DNA from: Vescimonas cirricatena
GTDB lineage: Bacteria; Bacillota; Clostridia; Oscillospirales; Oscillospiraceae
NCBI RefSeq assembly: GCF_020687045.1
Contig: NZ_JAJEPW010000010.1
Span: 1 to 64,000, forward strand
Direction: 5' to 3'
DNA: 64,000 nt
The notes below the pieces were generated by a model, which had not been told where the DNA came from, did not search any database, and was given only the letters and a program-made list of their open reading frames with translations. The position numbers and the translations under genes are program-made. This document shows, in pieces, positions 33,869 through 41,053 of the stretch (position 1 is its first letter; each line of letters begins with the position of its first letter).

Positions 33869-34930
33869 ATGAAAGACATGAAAGACAGAGTCCGGCGGGC
33901 CATTTCCGCCGTGGCCGTGCGGGAGCACTGGCGGATGCGCCGGGTGCTGCTGCTGGTCATGGTGGCGGTGACCGTGCTGGGCATGGTGACGGTGAGCAGT
34001 ATGGCCGACGCGGTGCAGCCGCGGCGGGTGTATGTGGTGCTTACCGCAGACGGCGGAACGGAGATCATCTCCGGCCGTCCCAGCCGGAGCATGAGCTTCG
34101 GCATTCTGGAGACCCGGGTGGACTACAACGCCAAGGAGGCCCAGCTGCTGCTGCAGCATGGTCACAACGTCACCGTGACCGGCGAGGAGGAGACCCGCAC
34201 CGTGCAGACCCGCAGCGAAACGGTGGACCATCTGCTCCACCGGCTGCACATGGAGCCCGCCGAGGATGAGATGGTGTTCATCGACCTGACGGGGGATCAG
34301 CCATCCATCTATTTCCGGGCGGAGATGACCCGCCAGCGGACGGTGCAGCTGTCCGTGGGCTACAGCAGCCGCCGGGTGGTGAACTACTCCCTGGCCAAGG
34401 GCACCGAGCGGGTGATGCAGCAGGGCGTGCCCGGCACCATCACCAACACCTACACCGATACCTATCGCATGGGCCGCGTGGTGTCCACGGAACTGACGGA
34501 CACCGTTACCGACGGCGCCGTGGAGGAGGTCGTGGAATACGGCACCCGGGTGTCCTCGGTGGAGCGGTCCGACCGGCTGGTATCCGTACACAGCAACGGG
34601 GACGGCTCCGGCTATCTGCTGTTCGCCTCCGGCGACACCATGACCTTCTCCCGGACCCTGGTGTGCAGCGCCACTGCGTACTCCATTGGCACCCGCACGG
34701 CCTCCGGCCGTCCCACGGCGGTGGGCAACATCGCGGTGGATACGTCCGTGTTCCCCTACGGCACCCGGATGTACGTCCAGACGGTGAAGGGCTCCTGGCA
34801 CTATGGCATGGCCACCGCCGCCGACTGCGGCACGGCCATCAAAGGCAACAAGATCGACCTCTGGTTCAGGACCTATTCTGAGGCCTGCGACTGGGGCCGG
34901 CGGGACTGCACCGTGTACGTTCTGGACTGA
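33869..34930 (+). CDS. G5 and 3D domain cell-wall protein (YabE-like)
   Basis: A 353-residue exported protein. Residues about 25-45 form a membrane/signal segment after a basic N-terminus. A G5-like domain (about 165-240, with KGTERVMQQG and VEYGTRV) precedes a C-terminal 3D domain (about 270-353) bearing the three aspartates in VDTSVFPYGTRMYV, AADCGTAIKG and KIDLWF. 3D domains are double-psi barrels of lytic transglycosylase-like wall enzymes (YabE, Rpf-related). The start at 33869 follows GGGAGGG; the ATG at 33839 lacks a site. Confidence 0.85.
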   Translation: MKDMKDRVRRAISAVAVREHWRMRRVLLLVMVAVTVLGMVTVSSMADAVQPRRVYVVLTADGGTEIISGRPSRSMSFGILETRVDYNAKEAQLLLQHGHNVTVTGEEETRTVQTRSETVDHLLHRLHMEPAEDEMVFIDLTGDQPSIYFRAEMTRQRTVQLSVGYSSRRVVNYSLAKGTERVMQQGVPGTITNTYTDTYRMGRVVSTELTDTVTDGAVEEVVEYGTRVSSVERSDRLVSVHSNGDGSGYLLFASGDTMTFSRTLVCSATAYSIGTRTASGRPTAVGNIAVDTSVFPYGTRMYVQTVKGSWHYGMATAADCGTAIKGNKIDLWFRTYSEACDWGRRDCTVYVLD

Positions 34931-34975
34931 CGGCGTGAAAGCTGGAGAAAAGCATCAATATCGTGTTTGCGCAAA

Positions 34976-35005
34976 AACGGCTGTGCCCGAAGGGGCACAG
35001 CCGTT
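34976..35005 (-). terminator. Hairpin between convergent genes, T tract on the minus strand
   Basis: A perfect 13-base-pair stem (34976-34988 with 34993-35005), 4-base loop, with TTTTTGC following on the minus strand. It would end the 42-aa ORF transcript; on plus it lies just after the G5/3D gene but lacks a T run there. The remaining bases to 35119 show nothing else convincing. Confidence 0.6.
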
Positions 35006-35119
35006 CAGCTTGTCGGAGAAAATAAAGTCAGAAAAACAGCCGTCTGCAGTATGCGCACCTGCTGCTGCCTTGTATGGCACGGCTGTGAATGAGAATGACA
35101 TCCTCTGCTGATATCCAGA

Positions 35120-35248
35120 TCATTCTGCCATCCTCTTATAGTCGGAAGCAAATTCCGCCAGCATTTGCTCGCGGGAAATTTTTGCGGGCTCCTCCGCGAT
35201 CTGCGGCTTCGCCTGGGAATCCATGGGAAAAGTCATATCTGTATCCAT
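35120..35248 (-). CDS. Small 42-residue protein, unrecognised
   Basis: A 42-residue acidic open frame beginning MDTDMTFPMD and ending SDYKRMAE, with a helical-looking C-terminal half and no membrane segment. The support is contextual: a GAGGAG ribosome site 6 bases before the ATG, a near-consensus promoter 25 bases further up (35273-35301) and a terminator downstream. No family was recognised. It shares the less GC-rich composition of the next two minus-strand genes and may belong to the same acquired segment. Confidence 0.6.
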   Translation of the reverse strand: MDTDMTFPMDSQAKPQIAEEPAKISREQMLAEFASDYKRMAE

Positions 35249-35272
35249 CGTGCTCTCCTCGTTGCAGCTGGA

Positions 35273-35301
35273 ATTATAGTGCATGTCATGTGCAAAGTCA
35301 A
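35273..35301 (-). promoter_or_regulatory. Near-consensus sigma-A promoter of the 42-aa ORF
   Basis: On the minus strand TTGACT (35301-35296), 17 bases, perfect TATAAT (35278-35273). The spacer contains CATG-A-CATG, a small inverted repeat. Confidence 0.7.
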
Positions 35302-35328
35302 CGGGCTCCGCAGGGGAAACGCCACGCC

Positions 35329-35820
35329 TTATGGATGCTCCCTTGTCTCCGCATATTCATCCAGAATATACCCCGCATATCTGGCGGCCTGTCTTTCCTC
35401 TCCGATCGGAGTCAGCTGCAGGGAATTGATCCATTGAAAATAATGCGTCAATTCATGCGCTATGGTGCTTAGTGTCGCCGCCAGAGCGTTGTCCCTTCCC
35501 CATTTCCGGCACAGGTCGTCATAGTCGCCGGCGGCAATGCGTATATACGGCTCGACTGTATAATCATCCTCTATGCTCCAGAAGGTACCGGTCACTTTTT
35601 CTCCATCCATGGCAGTGAGGCGAACAGCATTTTTTACGTAAACGGTAACTCTTAACGGAAAGAAGTATTCTTTCCTCAAAAATACGGCGAACTCCTTACA
35701 GGCCCTCCGCACCTCGTCGTCTGTGCCTTTATCAAACCGCAGTCTCAGCCCGCTTCTATGGCCTTCTCTTGTTAAATCTATGTTCTTTTCCCAATTATCT
35801 AACGTCCATATATGATACAT
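35329..35820 (-). CDS. Hypothetical protein with HELTH metallopeptidase motif
   Basis: A 163-residue soluble protein not assigned to a named family. Near residue 128 it has IAHELTHYFQW, an HEXXH zinc motif, followed about 20 residues later by GEERQAARYAGY, which could supply a third Glu ligand as in small gluzincins. The N-terminal two thirds look like an alpha/beta domain. It is less GC-rich than the flanking housekeeping genes. The ATG at 35820 is used; the ribosome site (AGGATGGGA) is weak. It lies 33 bases after the HEAT-like gene and is probably co-transcribed. Confidence 0.65.
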   Translation of the reverse strand: MYHIWTLDNWEKNIDLTREGHRSGLRLRFDKGTDDEVRRACKEFAVFLRKEYFFPLRVTVYVKNAVRLTAMDGEKVTGTFWSIEDDYTVEPYIRIAAGDYDDLCRKWGRDNALAATLSTIAHELTHYFQWINSLQLTPIGEERQAARYAGYILDEYAETREHP

Positions 35821-35853
35821 TGTCAATTTATCCCATCCTGATCAAAGTGATGC

Positions 35854-36369
35854 TTAAAGGCGATGCCTGCTGATACGAATCAGCCGGTCATACGCCTCCT
35901 GGACAGCCGCACACATATCCCGGTCTGCAAGCTCCTGGCAGAATCGCCGGATTCTCTCTTGTGATGAACGGCTGATTTCCGGATACACGTCCGACAGGCT
36001 GTTCAGGATGGCACATTGGTTCCGGTAATTGCACCGGCCGAACATACGGATCAACCCGGCCGCCGGCGTTTCATCTCCCAGATGGATCAGGCTTTCAAGC
36101 AGGCAGATTTTCGCGAATGTATCGGTTTCCCGTATGGCAGACAGCCGGTTTCGCAGGCCTGCGCGTTCCTCATCGCCCAACAAACGCCCTGCCGTTCCCA
36201 CGCAGATATAGGCATACCCCCGCACCAACGGGTGCCGCGAGGCGGACAGCCGCATGGCCGCCGCCAGCGTATCGTCTCCCGGAAATGCGGACAGGGAATC
36301 TATGGCGCTGGTCTGTACCAGATAGGAGGCGTCCTCCCGTAGCGCGTCCCGCTTCGCGTCCCATGGCAT
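35854..36369 (-). CDS. HEAT-repeat-like hypothetical protein, uncertain N-terminus
   Basis: A 171-residue helical protein; pairs of helices such as LSASRHPLVRGYAYICVGTAGRLL and ETDTFAKICLLESLIHLGD suggest HEAT/ARM-type repeats. No catalytic motif is visible. The first ATG (36369) has no ribosome site and lies one base downstream of a TATAAT, so transcription from that promoter would begin after the ATG. An in-frame TAA lies four codons upstream. The gene may have lost its 5' end, or use another start. Confidence 0.55.
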   Translation of the reverse strand: MPWDAKRDALREDASYLVQTSAIDSLSAFPGDDTLAAAMRLSASRHPLVRGYAYICVGTAGRLLGDEERAGLRNRLSAIRETDTFAKICLLESLIHLGDETPAAGLIRMFGRCNYRNQCAILNSLSDVYPEISRSSQERIRRFCQELADRDMCAAVQEAYDRLIRISRHRL

Positions 36370-36370
36370 G

Positions 36371-36399
36371 ATTATAACTTATCCGCAGGCAAATGACAA
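36371..36399 (-). promoter_or_regulatory. Promoter-like hexamers abutting the HEAT-like gene
   Basis: On the minus strand TTGTCA (36399-36394), 17 bases, TATAAT (36376-36371), ending one base before the ATG at 36369. It is either a functional promoter with a later start codon or a chance match. Confidence 0.45.
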
Positions 36400-36442
36400 C
36401 GCATATCCGCCCATAACGGCGGAATTTTGCCATGGGCCCGAA

Positions 36443-36477
36443 AAAACAGCCGTTTTCGACAAGAAAACGGCTGTTTT
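36443..36477 (-). terminator. Terminator of the tRNA unit
   Basis: A perfect 15-base-pair stem (36443-36457 with 36463-36477), 5-base loop, with a T6 run on the minus strand, directly after the tRNA-Met 3' end. Confidence 0.85.
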
Positions 36478-36479
36478 GG

Positions 36480-36555
<76 letters not shown>

Positions 36556-36574
36556 ATATTGAATTGGGTCCGGT

Positions 36575-36660
36575 TGGTGCCGGTGACCGGACTCGAACCG
36601 GTACGGTATTGCTACCGGGAGATTTTAAGTCTCCTGTGTCTACCATTCCACCACACCGGC
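36575..36660 (-). tRNA. tRNA-Leu (UAA)
   Basis: An 86-base class II tRNA with a long variable arm, anticodon loop CTTAAAA (anticodon TAA), T arm GGTTCGAGTCC and encoded CCA (36577-36575). It is the first gene of the two-tRNA transcript. Confidence 0.95.
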
Positions 36661-36677
36661 GGATATCGGCAAGAAGT

Positions 36678-36706
36678 ATAATACCACACCCCTCCCTCCC
36701 TGTCAA
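36678..36706 (-). promoter_or_regulatory. Sigma-A promoter of the tRNA pair
   Basis: On the minus strand perfect TTGACA (36706-36701), 17 bases, TATTAT (36683-36678), 18 bases before tRNA-Leu. Confidence 0.85.
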
Positions 36707-36742
36707 CCCCTTTTTTGAAATTTTTAGTCATGGCCGGGACAG

Positions 36743-36771
36743 GCACGTTTTCCGGAAGGGACACATATATT
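36743..36771 (+). promoter_or_regulatory. Possible mother-cell (sigma-E/K type) promoter of the small-protein trio
   Basis: GCACGTT (36743-36749), 14 bases, CATATATT (36764-36771): five of seven and six of eight matches to the sigma-E pattern KMATATT / CATACAMT. The same -10 also fits sigma-K (CATAnnnT) with AC 17 bases upstream. No sigma-A promoter is evident here. This is a motif match only. Confidence 0.4.
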
Positions 36772-36802
36772 GGGCTATGCAGCAACGGATGGAGGTTTTT
36801 CT

Positions 36803-37054
36803 ATGGATCAGAAGGAAATGATGGAGCGGCTGAAGCGGGACCCGGCGGCCCTGCAGGCGGTGATGGGGTCCCGGGACGGCCAGATGCTGCTGGGACTGCT
36901 GTCCGGCAGCGACGGGGGCCGCACCCTGCAGCAGGCCGTCCGCCAGGCGGCGGCAGGGGACGCCTCCGCCATCAGCGGGATGCTTCAGGGCATCATGAGC
37001 ACGCCCCAGGGGGCGGCCCTGGTGCAGCGGATCGGCGAAAGCCTGCAAAAATAG
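36803..37054 (+). CDS. Small helical protein, first gene of an unknown trio
   Basis: An 83-residue, probably all-helical soluble protein. It has two similar halves, each with a short helix around an aliphatic/Met core and SxxG turns (RDPAALQAVMGSRDGQMLLG; TPQGAALVQRIGESLQK). No named family or catalytic residues are recognised. The ATG at 36803 follows GGAGG by 7 bases. It is followed 15 bases later by a second small gene with a similar DP-Q-V-M helix and then by a proline-rich membrane protein; the three appear to form one operon. Confidence 0.75.
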   Translation: MDQKEMMERLKRDPAALQAVMGSRDGQMLLGLLSGSDGGRTLQQAVRQAAAGDASAISGMLQGIMSTPQGAALVQRIGESLQK

Positions 37055-37069
37055 GGAGGAGGGGCGGCA

Positions 37070-37432
37070 GTGTCGGAGCTGGAGGAAAAACTGAACGCGC
37101 TGCTGTCCGATCCCAACAGCATGGCCCAGGTCATGCAGATGGCCCAGCAGCTGTCCGGAGCCATGGGGGAGCAGAAGGCGGCCCCGCCGCCCCCTGCCCC
37201 GCCGCCGGGGCCTGACCTGGGGGCGGCCCTGGGCGGACTGGACCCGAAGCTCCTGGGGAAGCTGCTGCCCCTGGTCGGCGAGCTGGGGACGGAGAACAGC
37301 GCCGCTTTGCAGCTGCTCCAGGCCCTGCGCCCGTTCCTGAAGGAAGAAAAGCAAGGGAAGATCGAGCGGGCGGCCCGGCTGGCGCGGCTGATCCATGTGG
37401 GGAAAAAGCTGCTGGCGGATTGGGAGGGGTAG
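37070..37432 (+). CDS. Small Pro-linker helical protein, second gene of the trio
   Basis: A 120-residue soluble protein in three parts: an N-terminal helix LLSDPNSMAQVMQMAQQLSG (about 11-30) that resembles the first trio protein and is reminiscent of STI1/DP-type helices, a proline-rich linker (about 38-48), and a C-terminal helical domain (about 55-120) rich in Leu with a basic end (ARLIHVGKKL). No family was recognised. GTG start at 37070 after AGGGAGGAGGGG. It nearly touches the next gene. Confidence 0.72.
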   Translation: MSELEEKLNALLSDPNSMAQVMQMAQQLSGAMGEQKAAPPPPAPPPGPDLGAALGGLDPKLLGKLLPLVGELGTENSAALQLLQALRPFLKEEKQGKIERAARLARLIHVGKKLLADWEG

Positions 37433-37434
37433 CC

Positions 37435-37758
37435 ATGTATAACCGCTATATCCGCAACGACAACGGGGTATATGACCGGGTGCCCCAGCAGGAGACGGCC
37501 CCGCCGCCCCGTCCCGAACCCCGGACACAGCCGCCGCCCCCGCCGCCCAGGCCGGGGCCTCCTCCGCCCGGGCCGGAACCGGCTCCTCCCCCGCCTCCGG
37601 CCCCGGAGCGGCAGTTTCTGAACCGCTTGCTGGCGAAGCTGCACCTGGGGGACATGGACGCCGGGGATCTGCTGCTTCTCCTGATCCTGTTTTTCCTGTT
37701 CTATCAGAAGGCGGACGAGGAGGTCCTCATCGCCATCGGCCTGCTGCTGATTCTGTAA
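37435..37758 (+). CDS. Proline-rich protein with C-terminal membrane hairpin, third gene of the trio
   Basis: A 107-residue protein: a polar N-terminus (YNRYIRNDNGVYDRV), a long proline-rich segment (about 22-58) and a C-terminal hairpin of two hydrophobic helices (GDLLLLLILFFLFY and VLIAIGLLLIL) separated by the acidic turn KADEE. It could anchor the two preceding proteins to a membrane. There is no signal peptide. The ATG at 37435 follows GGGAGGGG, 2 bases after the second trio gene. The function is unknown; a spore-membrane role is only a guess from the upstream promoter motif. Confidence 0.72.
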   Translation: MYNRYIRNDNGVYDRVPQQETAPPPRPEPRTQPPPPPPRPGPPPPGPEPAPPPPPAPERQFLNRLLAKLHLGDMDAGDLLLLLILFFLFYQKADEEVLIAIGLLLIL

Positions 37759-37936
37759 GAGACTGTCCCAAAAGGGCAAAGTCCTTTTGGGAGAAAAGGC
37801 TTGCAGCCTGCTGCGCGCATAATTGGTTCGCTGATGGCGAACCAATTCCACACTTGCAGCCTGAGAAGTATTTTCGGTCAGGTACACGCCCTGGCCGAAA
37901 ATGATCCCATTTGCTTTACCGCCTGCGGGAAGCAAA
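37759..37936. repeat. Hairpin island B (four tandem palindromes)
   Basis: Four consecutive hairpins with no coding content: 37766-37792 (10 base pairs), 37821-37847 (11 base pairs), 37871-37901 (12 base pairs with one T-G) and 37910-37936 (7 base pairs plus an inner CCGC/GCGG). The 11-base direct repeat CTTGCAGCCTG flanks the second hairpin (37800-37810 and 37853-37863). The left border GAGACTGTC (37759-37767) is shared with island A. The first hairpin may also terminate the small-protein trio. Confidence 0.6.
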
Positions 37937-37959
37937 CTCTGCGAGGCTTTTTTAGCACT

Positions 37960-37995
37960 AAAAAACTGCGCTGCCGTAAGGCAGCGCAGTTTTTT
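37960..37995 (-). terminator. Terminator of the ddl-M18 operon
   Basis: A perfect 16-base-pair stem (37960-37975 with 37980-37995) with GTAA loop and A6/T6 flanks, 10 bases from the M18 peptidase stop on the minus strand. Confidence 0.85.
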
Positions 37996-38005
37996 ATGGG
38001 GCGTT

Positions 38006-39397
38006 TTACGCGTTATAGACGGCCATGCAGCCCAGATAGTTCATGTAGCAATCCAGCTTGCCCACGGTTTCAAAGGGGGAGTGCATGCTCAGAACCGGCA
38101 CACCGGCGTCGATGGTGGTGATGTTGCGGTTGGCCATATACTGGGCCACGGTGCCGCCGCCGCCGGCGTCGATCTTGCCCATCTCGCCGATCTGCCACAC
38201 CACACCGGCGTTGTCCAGCACGCGGCGGACATAGGCCACGGTTTCGGCGTCGGCGTCGGAGGAGCCGCCCTTACCCCGGGCACCGGTATACTTGCAGATG
38301 CCCAGACCATAGTTCACCCGGGACTCGTTGCGCTTCTCATACACCTCGGCAAAATTGGGGTCATAGGCGGCGGTGACGTCGGAGGACAGGCAGAAGGAGC
38401 TTTCATAGCACACCCGCAGGCTGACGCCCTGGCTCTGGCACAGGTCCTCCATGAAGGTGTCGAAGAAGGCGGACTGCATACCGGTGACGCCCATGGAGCC
38501 AACCTCTTCCTTGTCGGCCAGCATGCACACGGCAGTCTTTTCGGGCACGTCGATGTCGAACAGGCCCTTCAGGGCGGCGTAGCCGCACACCCGGTCGTCG
38601 TGGCCGTATGCGCCGATGAGGCTGCGGTCCAGGCCCAGATCCGTGGCGTTGAAGGCGGGGACCACCTCCAGCTCGGCGGAGGTGAAGTCATCCTCGCAGA
38701 TGCCGTACTTCTCGTGGAGCAGGTCCATGACCCGCAGCTTCACGCGGTCGCTGTCGCCCTCCTGGCCCAGGGGGCGGCTGCCCATGAGAATGTTCAGATT
38801 TTCGCCGGGAATGGCCTCGTTAAGGGGCTTCTTGCCCTGCTCCGCGCCCAGGTGGGGCAGCAGGTCGGTGATGACGAACTTGGGCTCGCTGCCCTGGCCC
38901 AGGACCACCTTCACCACGGTGCCGTCCCGCAGGACCACCACGCCCCGCAGCTCCAGGGGGATGGCCACCCACTGATACTTGCGGATGCCGCCGTAATAGT
39001 GAGTCTTGCCATAGGCAAAGTCGCTGTCCTCATACAGGGGATGGGGCTTGAAGTCCAGACGGGGGGAGTCAATGTGGCAGGCCACGATCTGCGCGCCGTG
39101 GGACAGGTCCTGGCGGCCGATCTTGGCCAGCATCACGCTCTTGCCCCGGTTCACGCGGTACACCTTGTCGCCGGGCTTCAGGCTCATGCCCCGCTGATAG
39201 GGGACATAGCCCTGGGCCTGGGCCAGCTGGATGGTGTAGTCGGTGCACTCCCGCTCGGTCTTACCGTTGTCCAGGTACTGCTTGTAGGTCTCGCAATAGG
39301 CCTCCATGGCCTCCAGGGCTGCCTGGTCCACCAGGTCATAGCCGTTTTTGGGGCTGGAGAACAGCTTTTCGCGCTTGGCCTTCATTTCGTCTGTCAT
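38006..39397 (-). CDS. M18 family aminopeptidase
   Basis: A 463-residue zinc aminopeptidase of the aspartyl-aminopeptidase type. Metal and catalytic motifs are readable: VACHIDSPRLDFKP (about 105-118), DDRVCGYAALKGLF, DKEEVGSMG and the C-terminal MHSPFETVGKLD. It removes N-terminal residues from peptides in the cytosol. It is the last gene of a minus-strand operon, 15 bases after the Sua5-CoaE gene, with GAGGAGGAATC as ribosome site. Confidence 0.93.
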   Translation of the reverse strand: MTDEMKAKREKLFSSPKNGYDLVDQAALEAMEAYCETYKQYLDNGKTERECTDYTIQLAQAQGYVPYQRGMSLKPGDKVYRVNRGKSVMLAKIGRQDLSHGAQIVACHIDSPRLDFKPHPLYEDSDFAYGKTHYYGGIRKYQWVAIPLELRGVVVLRDGTVVKVVLGQGSEPKFVITDLLPHLGAEQGKKPLNEAIPGENLNILMGSRPLGQEGDSDRVKLRVMDLLHEKYGICEDDFTSAELEVVPAFNATDLGLDRSLIGAYGHDDRVCGYAALKGLFDIDVPEKTAVCMLADKEEVGSMGVTGMQSAFFDTFMEDLCQSQGVSLRVCYESSFCLSSDVTAAYDPNFAEVYEKRNESRVNYGLGICKYTGARGKGGSSDADAETVAYVRRVLDNAGVVWQIGEMGKIDAGGGGTVAQYMANRNITTIDAGVPVLSMHSPFETVGKLDCYMNYLGCMAVYNA

Positions 39398-39412
39398 GGT
39401 TCTGATTCCTCC

Positions 39413-41035
39413 TCAAATATGTTCGATTTCCCGGAGTATTTTCCGGAAGAAAATCCGTGCCTGATCCCGGAACTGCGCCGGACCGGCGCAGGTGTTTTCC
39501 AGGATATGGGAGCAGTGCTCCCGGTAAAAGCCGTCGGACGGCTGGGCGGAGATCCGCAGCCGGGCATAGTCCCGGCTGATGCCGTCCCGGGCCATGATGC
39601 GGCGGACCCGGTCCTCCGCCGGAGCCAGCACCGCCACGGTGCAGGCGCACAGCCGGTCCAGGCCGCTTTCCACCAGGTTGATGGCGTCCAGCCCCACCAG
39701 GGACTGTCCCGCCGCCCGGCGCATCAGCTCCGGCGGCAGGTATTCGTACACGATGGCGTTGAGCCGCCCCAGGGCGGCGGGGTCGGAGAACACGATGTTC
39801 CCCAGCTTCTGCCGGTCCAGGGTCCCGTCGGGGCCGAACACCGGGCCGAAGGCCCCTTCGATGGCCCCCCGCAGGGCGGGGTCTGTGCGGAGCATCTCGT
39901 GATACACGGCGTCGCAGTCCAGCACCGTGCCGCCCAGGTCCTCCAGGGCCGCCAGAGCGCTGGTTTTTCCCGCGCCGGTGCCGCCGGTGAGGCCGATGAG
40001 AATGGGCCGGTCGGCGTCCACCAGGTGGAAGCCTGCCGCCTTTTTCAGGCGGTTGGCCACCGCCAGACCCAGGCCCCCGTCATCGGGGCACTGGGCGAAA
40101 ATTTCCGTGACGTCCGTGCCGTCGAAGGTGCGCAGGGCGTCGAAAACGTGCCGGGCCTGGGCGGATTTGTCCGCCGCCGGACCCAGACGATGGATGATGT
40201 GCCCGGCATACAGCGGGGCATACTCGTCGAAGCAGATGACCCCCGCCTGGTCCGACAGCAGGCCCAGGATGCGGCGGGCGCTGCGGTCCGGCGTGCCGGT
40301 AGCCACAGTGACCGGCGCGTGGGGGGCATAGTGCCGGTATTTCATCCCCGGGGCCCTGGGATGCTCTCCGGCGGCCAGCAGGCCGGTGACGGCCTTGTCC
40401 ACGGATACCTCCCCCAGCACCTCCTCCAGGGCCTCCAGAGGCAGACCGCCGGGCCGCAGCAGCCGGGGCGGCGTCACCGTCAGGTCGATGATGGTGGACT
40501 CCACCCCCACGGTGCAGGGGCCGCCGTCCACGATGCCGTCGATTTTGCCGTCCATGTCCTCGATCATGTGGGCGGCGGTGGTGGGACTGGGACGGCCGGA
40601 GGTGTTGCCGCTGGGGGCGGCAATGGGCACCCCGGCGGCCCGGATGATGGCCAGGGTCACCGGGTGGTCCGGGCAGCGGACGCCCACCGTCTCCAGGCCG
40701 CCGGTGGTTTGCAGGGGAACGATATCCCGCCGGGGCAGGATCATGGTCAGGGGGCCAGGCCAGAACCGCTCCGCCAGGCGATAGGCCTCCGGCGGCACGT
40801 CCCGGCAGTATTGCTCCAGCCAGGAGGCGTCCGGCACATGGATGATCAGGGGATTGTCCTGGGGCCGCCCCTTGGCCAGGAAGGTCCGGACCACGGCGTC
40901 CTCGTTCAGGGCGTCGGCCCCCAGGCCGTATACGGTTTCCGTTGGGATGCCTACCAGGCCCCCCCGGCGCAGAATGGCCGCGGCCTCCTGTATGGCGGCC
41001 GGGTCCGATTCCGGGTGAAAAACAATGGTGTTCAA
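39413..41035 (-). CDS. Threonylcarbamoyl-AMP synthase fused to dephospho-CoA kinase (Sua5-CoaE)
   Basis: One uninterrupted 540-residue frame carries two enzymes. Residues 1-about 200 are a YrdC/Sua5 domain (GIPTETVYGLGADA; KGRPQDNPLIIH; AAPSGNTSGRPSPT; ESTIIDLT) making threonylcarbamoyl-AMP for tRNA t6A. Residues about 215-338 are the Sua5 C-terminal domain (APGMKYRHYAPHAP). Residues about 343-540 are CoaE with P-loop GLTGGTGAGKTSAL (348-361), LDCDAVYHEML and the FSDPAALGRLNAIV region. CoaE phosphorylates dephospho-CoA. The start is TTG at 41035 after AGAGGGA. Confidence 0.88.
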   Translation of the reverse strand: MNTIVFHPESDPAAIQEAAAILRRGGLVGIPTETVYGLGADALNEDAVVRTFLAKGRPQDNPLIIHVPDASWLEQYCRDVPPEAYRLAERFWPGPLTMILPRRDIVPLQTTGGLETVGVRCPDHPVTLAIIRAAGVPIAAPSGNTSGRPSPTTAAHMIEDMDGKIDGIVDGGPCTVGVESTIIDLTVTPPRLLRPGGLPLEALEEVLGEVSVDKAVTGLLAAGEHPRAPGMKYRHYAPHAPVTVATGTPDRSARRILGLLSDQAGVICFDEYAPLYAGHIIHRLGPAADKSAQARHVFDALRTFDGTDVTEIFAQCPDDGGLGLAVANRLKKAAGFHLVDADRPILIGLTGGTGAGKTSALAALEDLGGTVLDCDAVYHEMLRTDPALRGAIEGAFGPVFGPDGTLDRQKLGNIVFSDPAALGRLNAIVYEYLPPELMRRAAGQSLVGLDAINLVESGLDRLCACTVAVLAPAEDRVRRIMARDGISRDYARLRISAQPSDGFYREHCSHILENTCAGPAQFRDQARIFFRKILREIEHI

Positions 41036-41053
41036 GTGGATCCCTCTTTTGCC

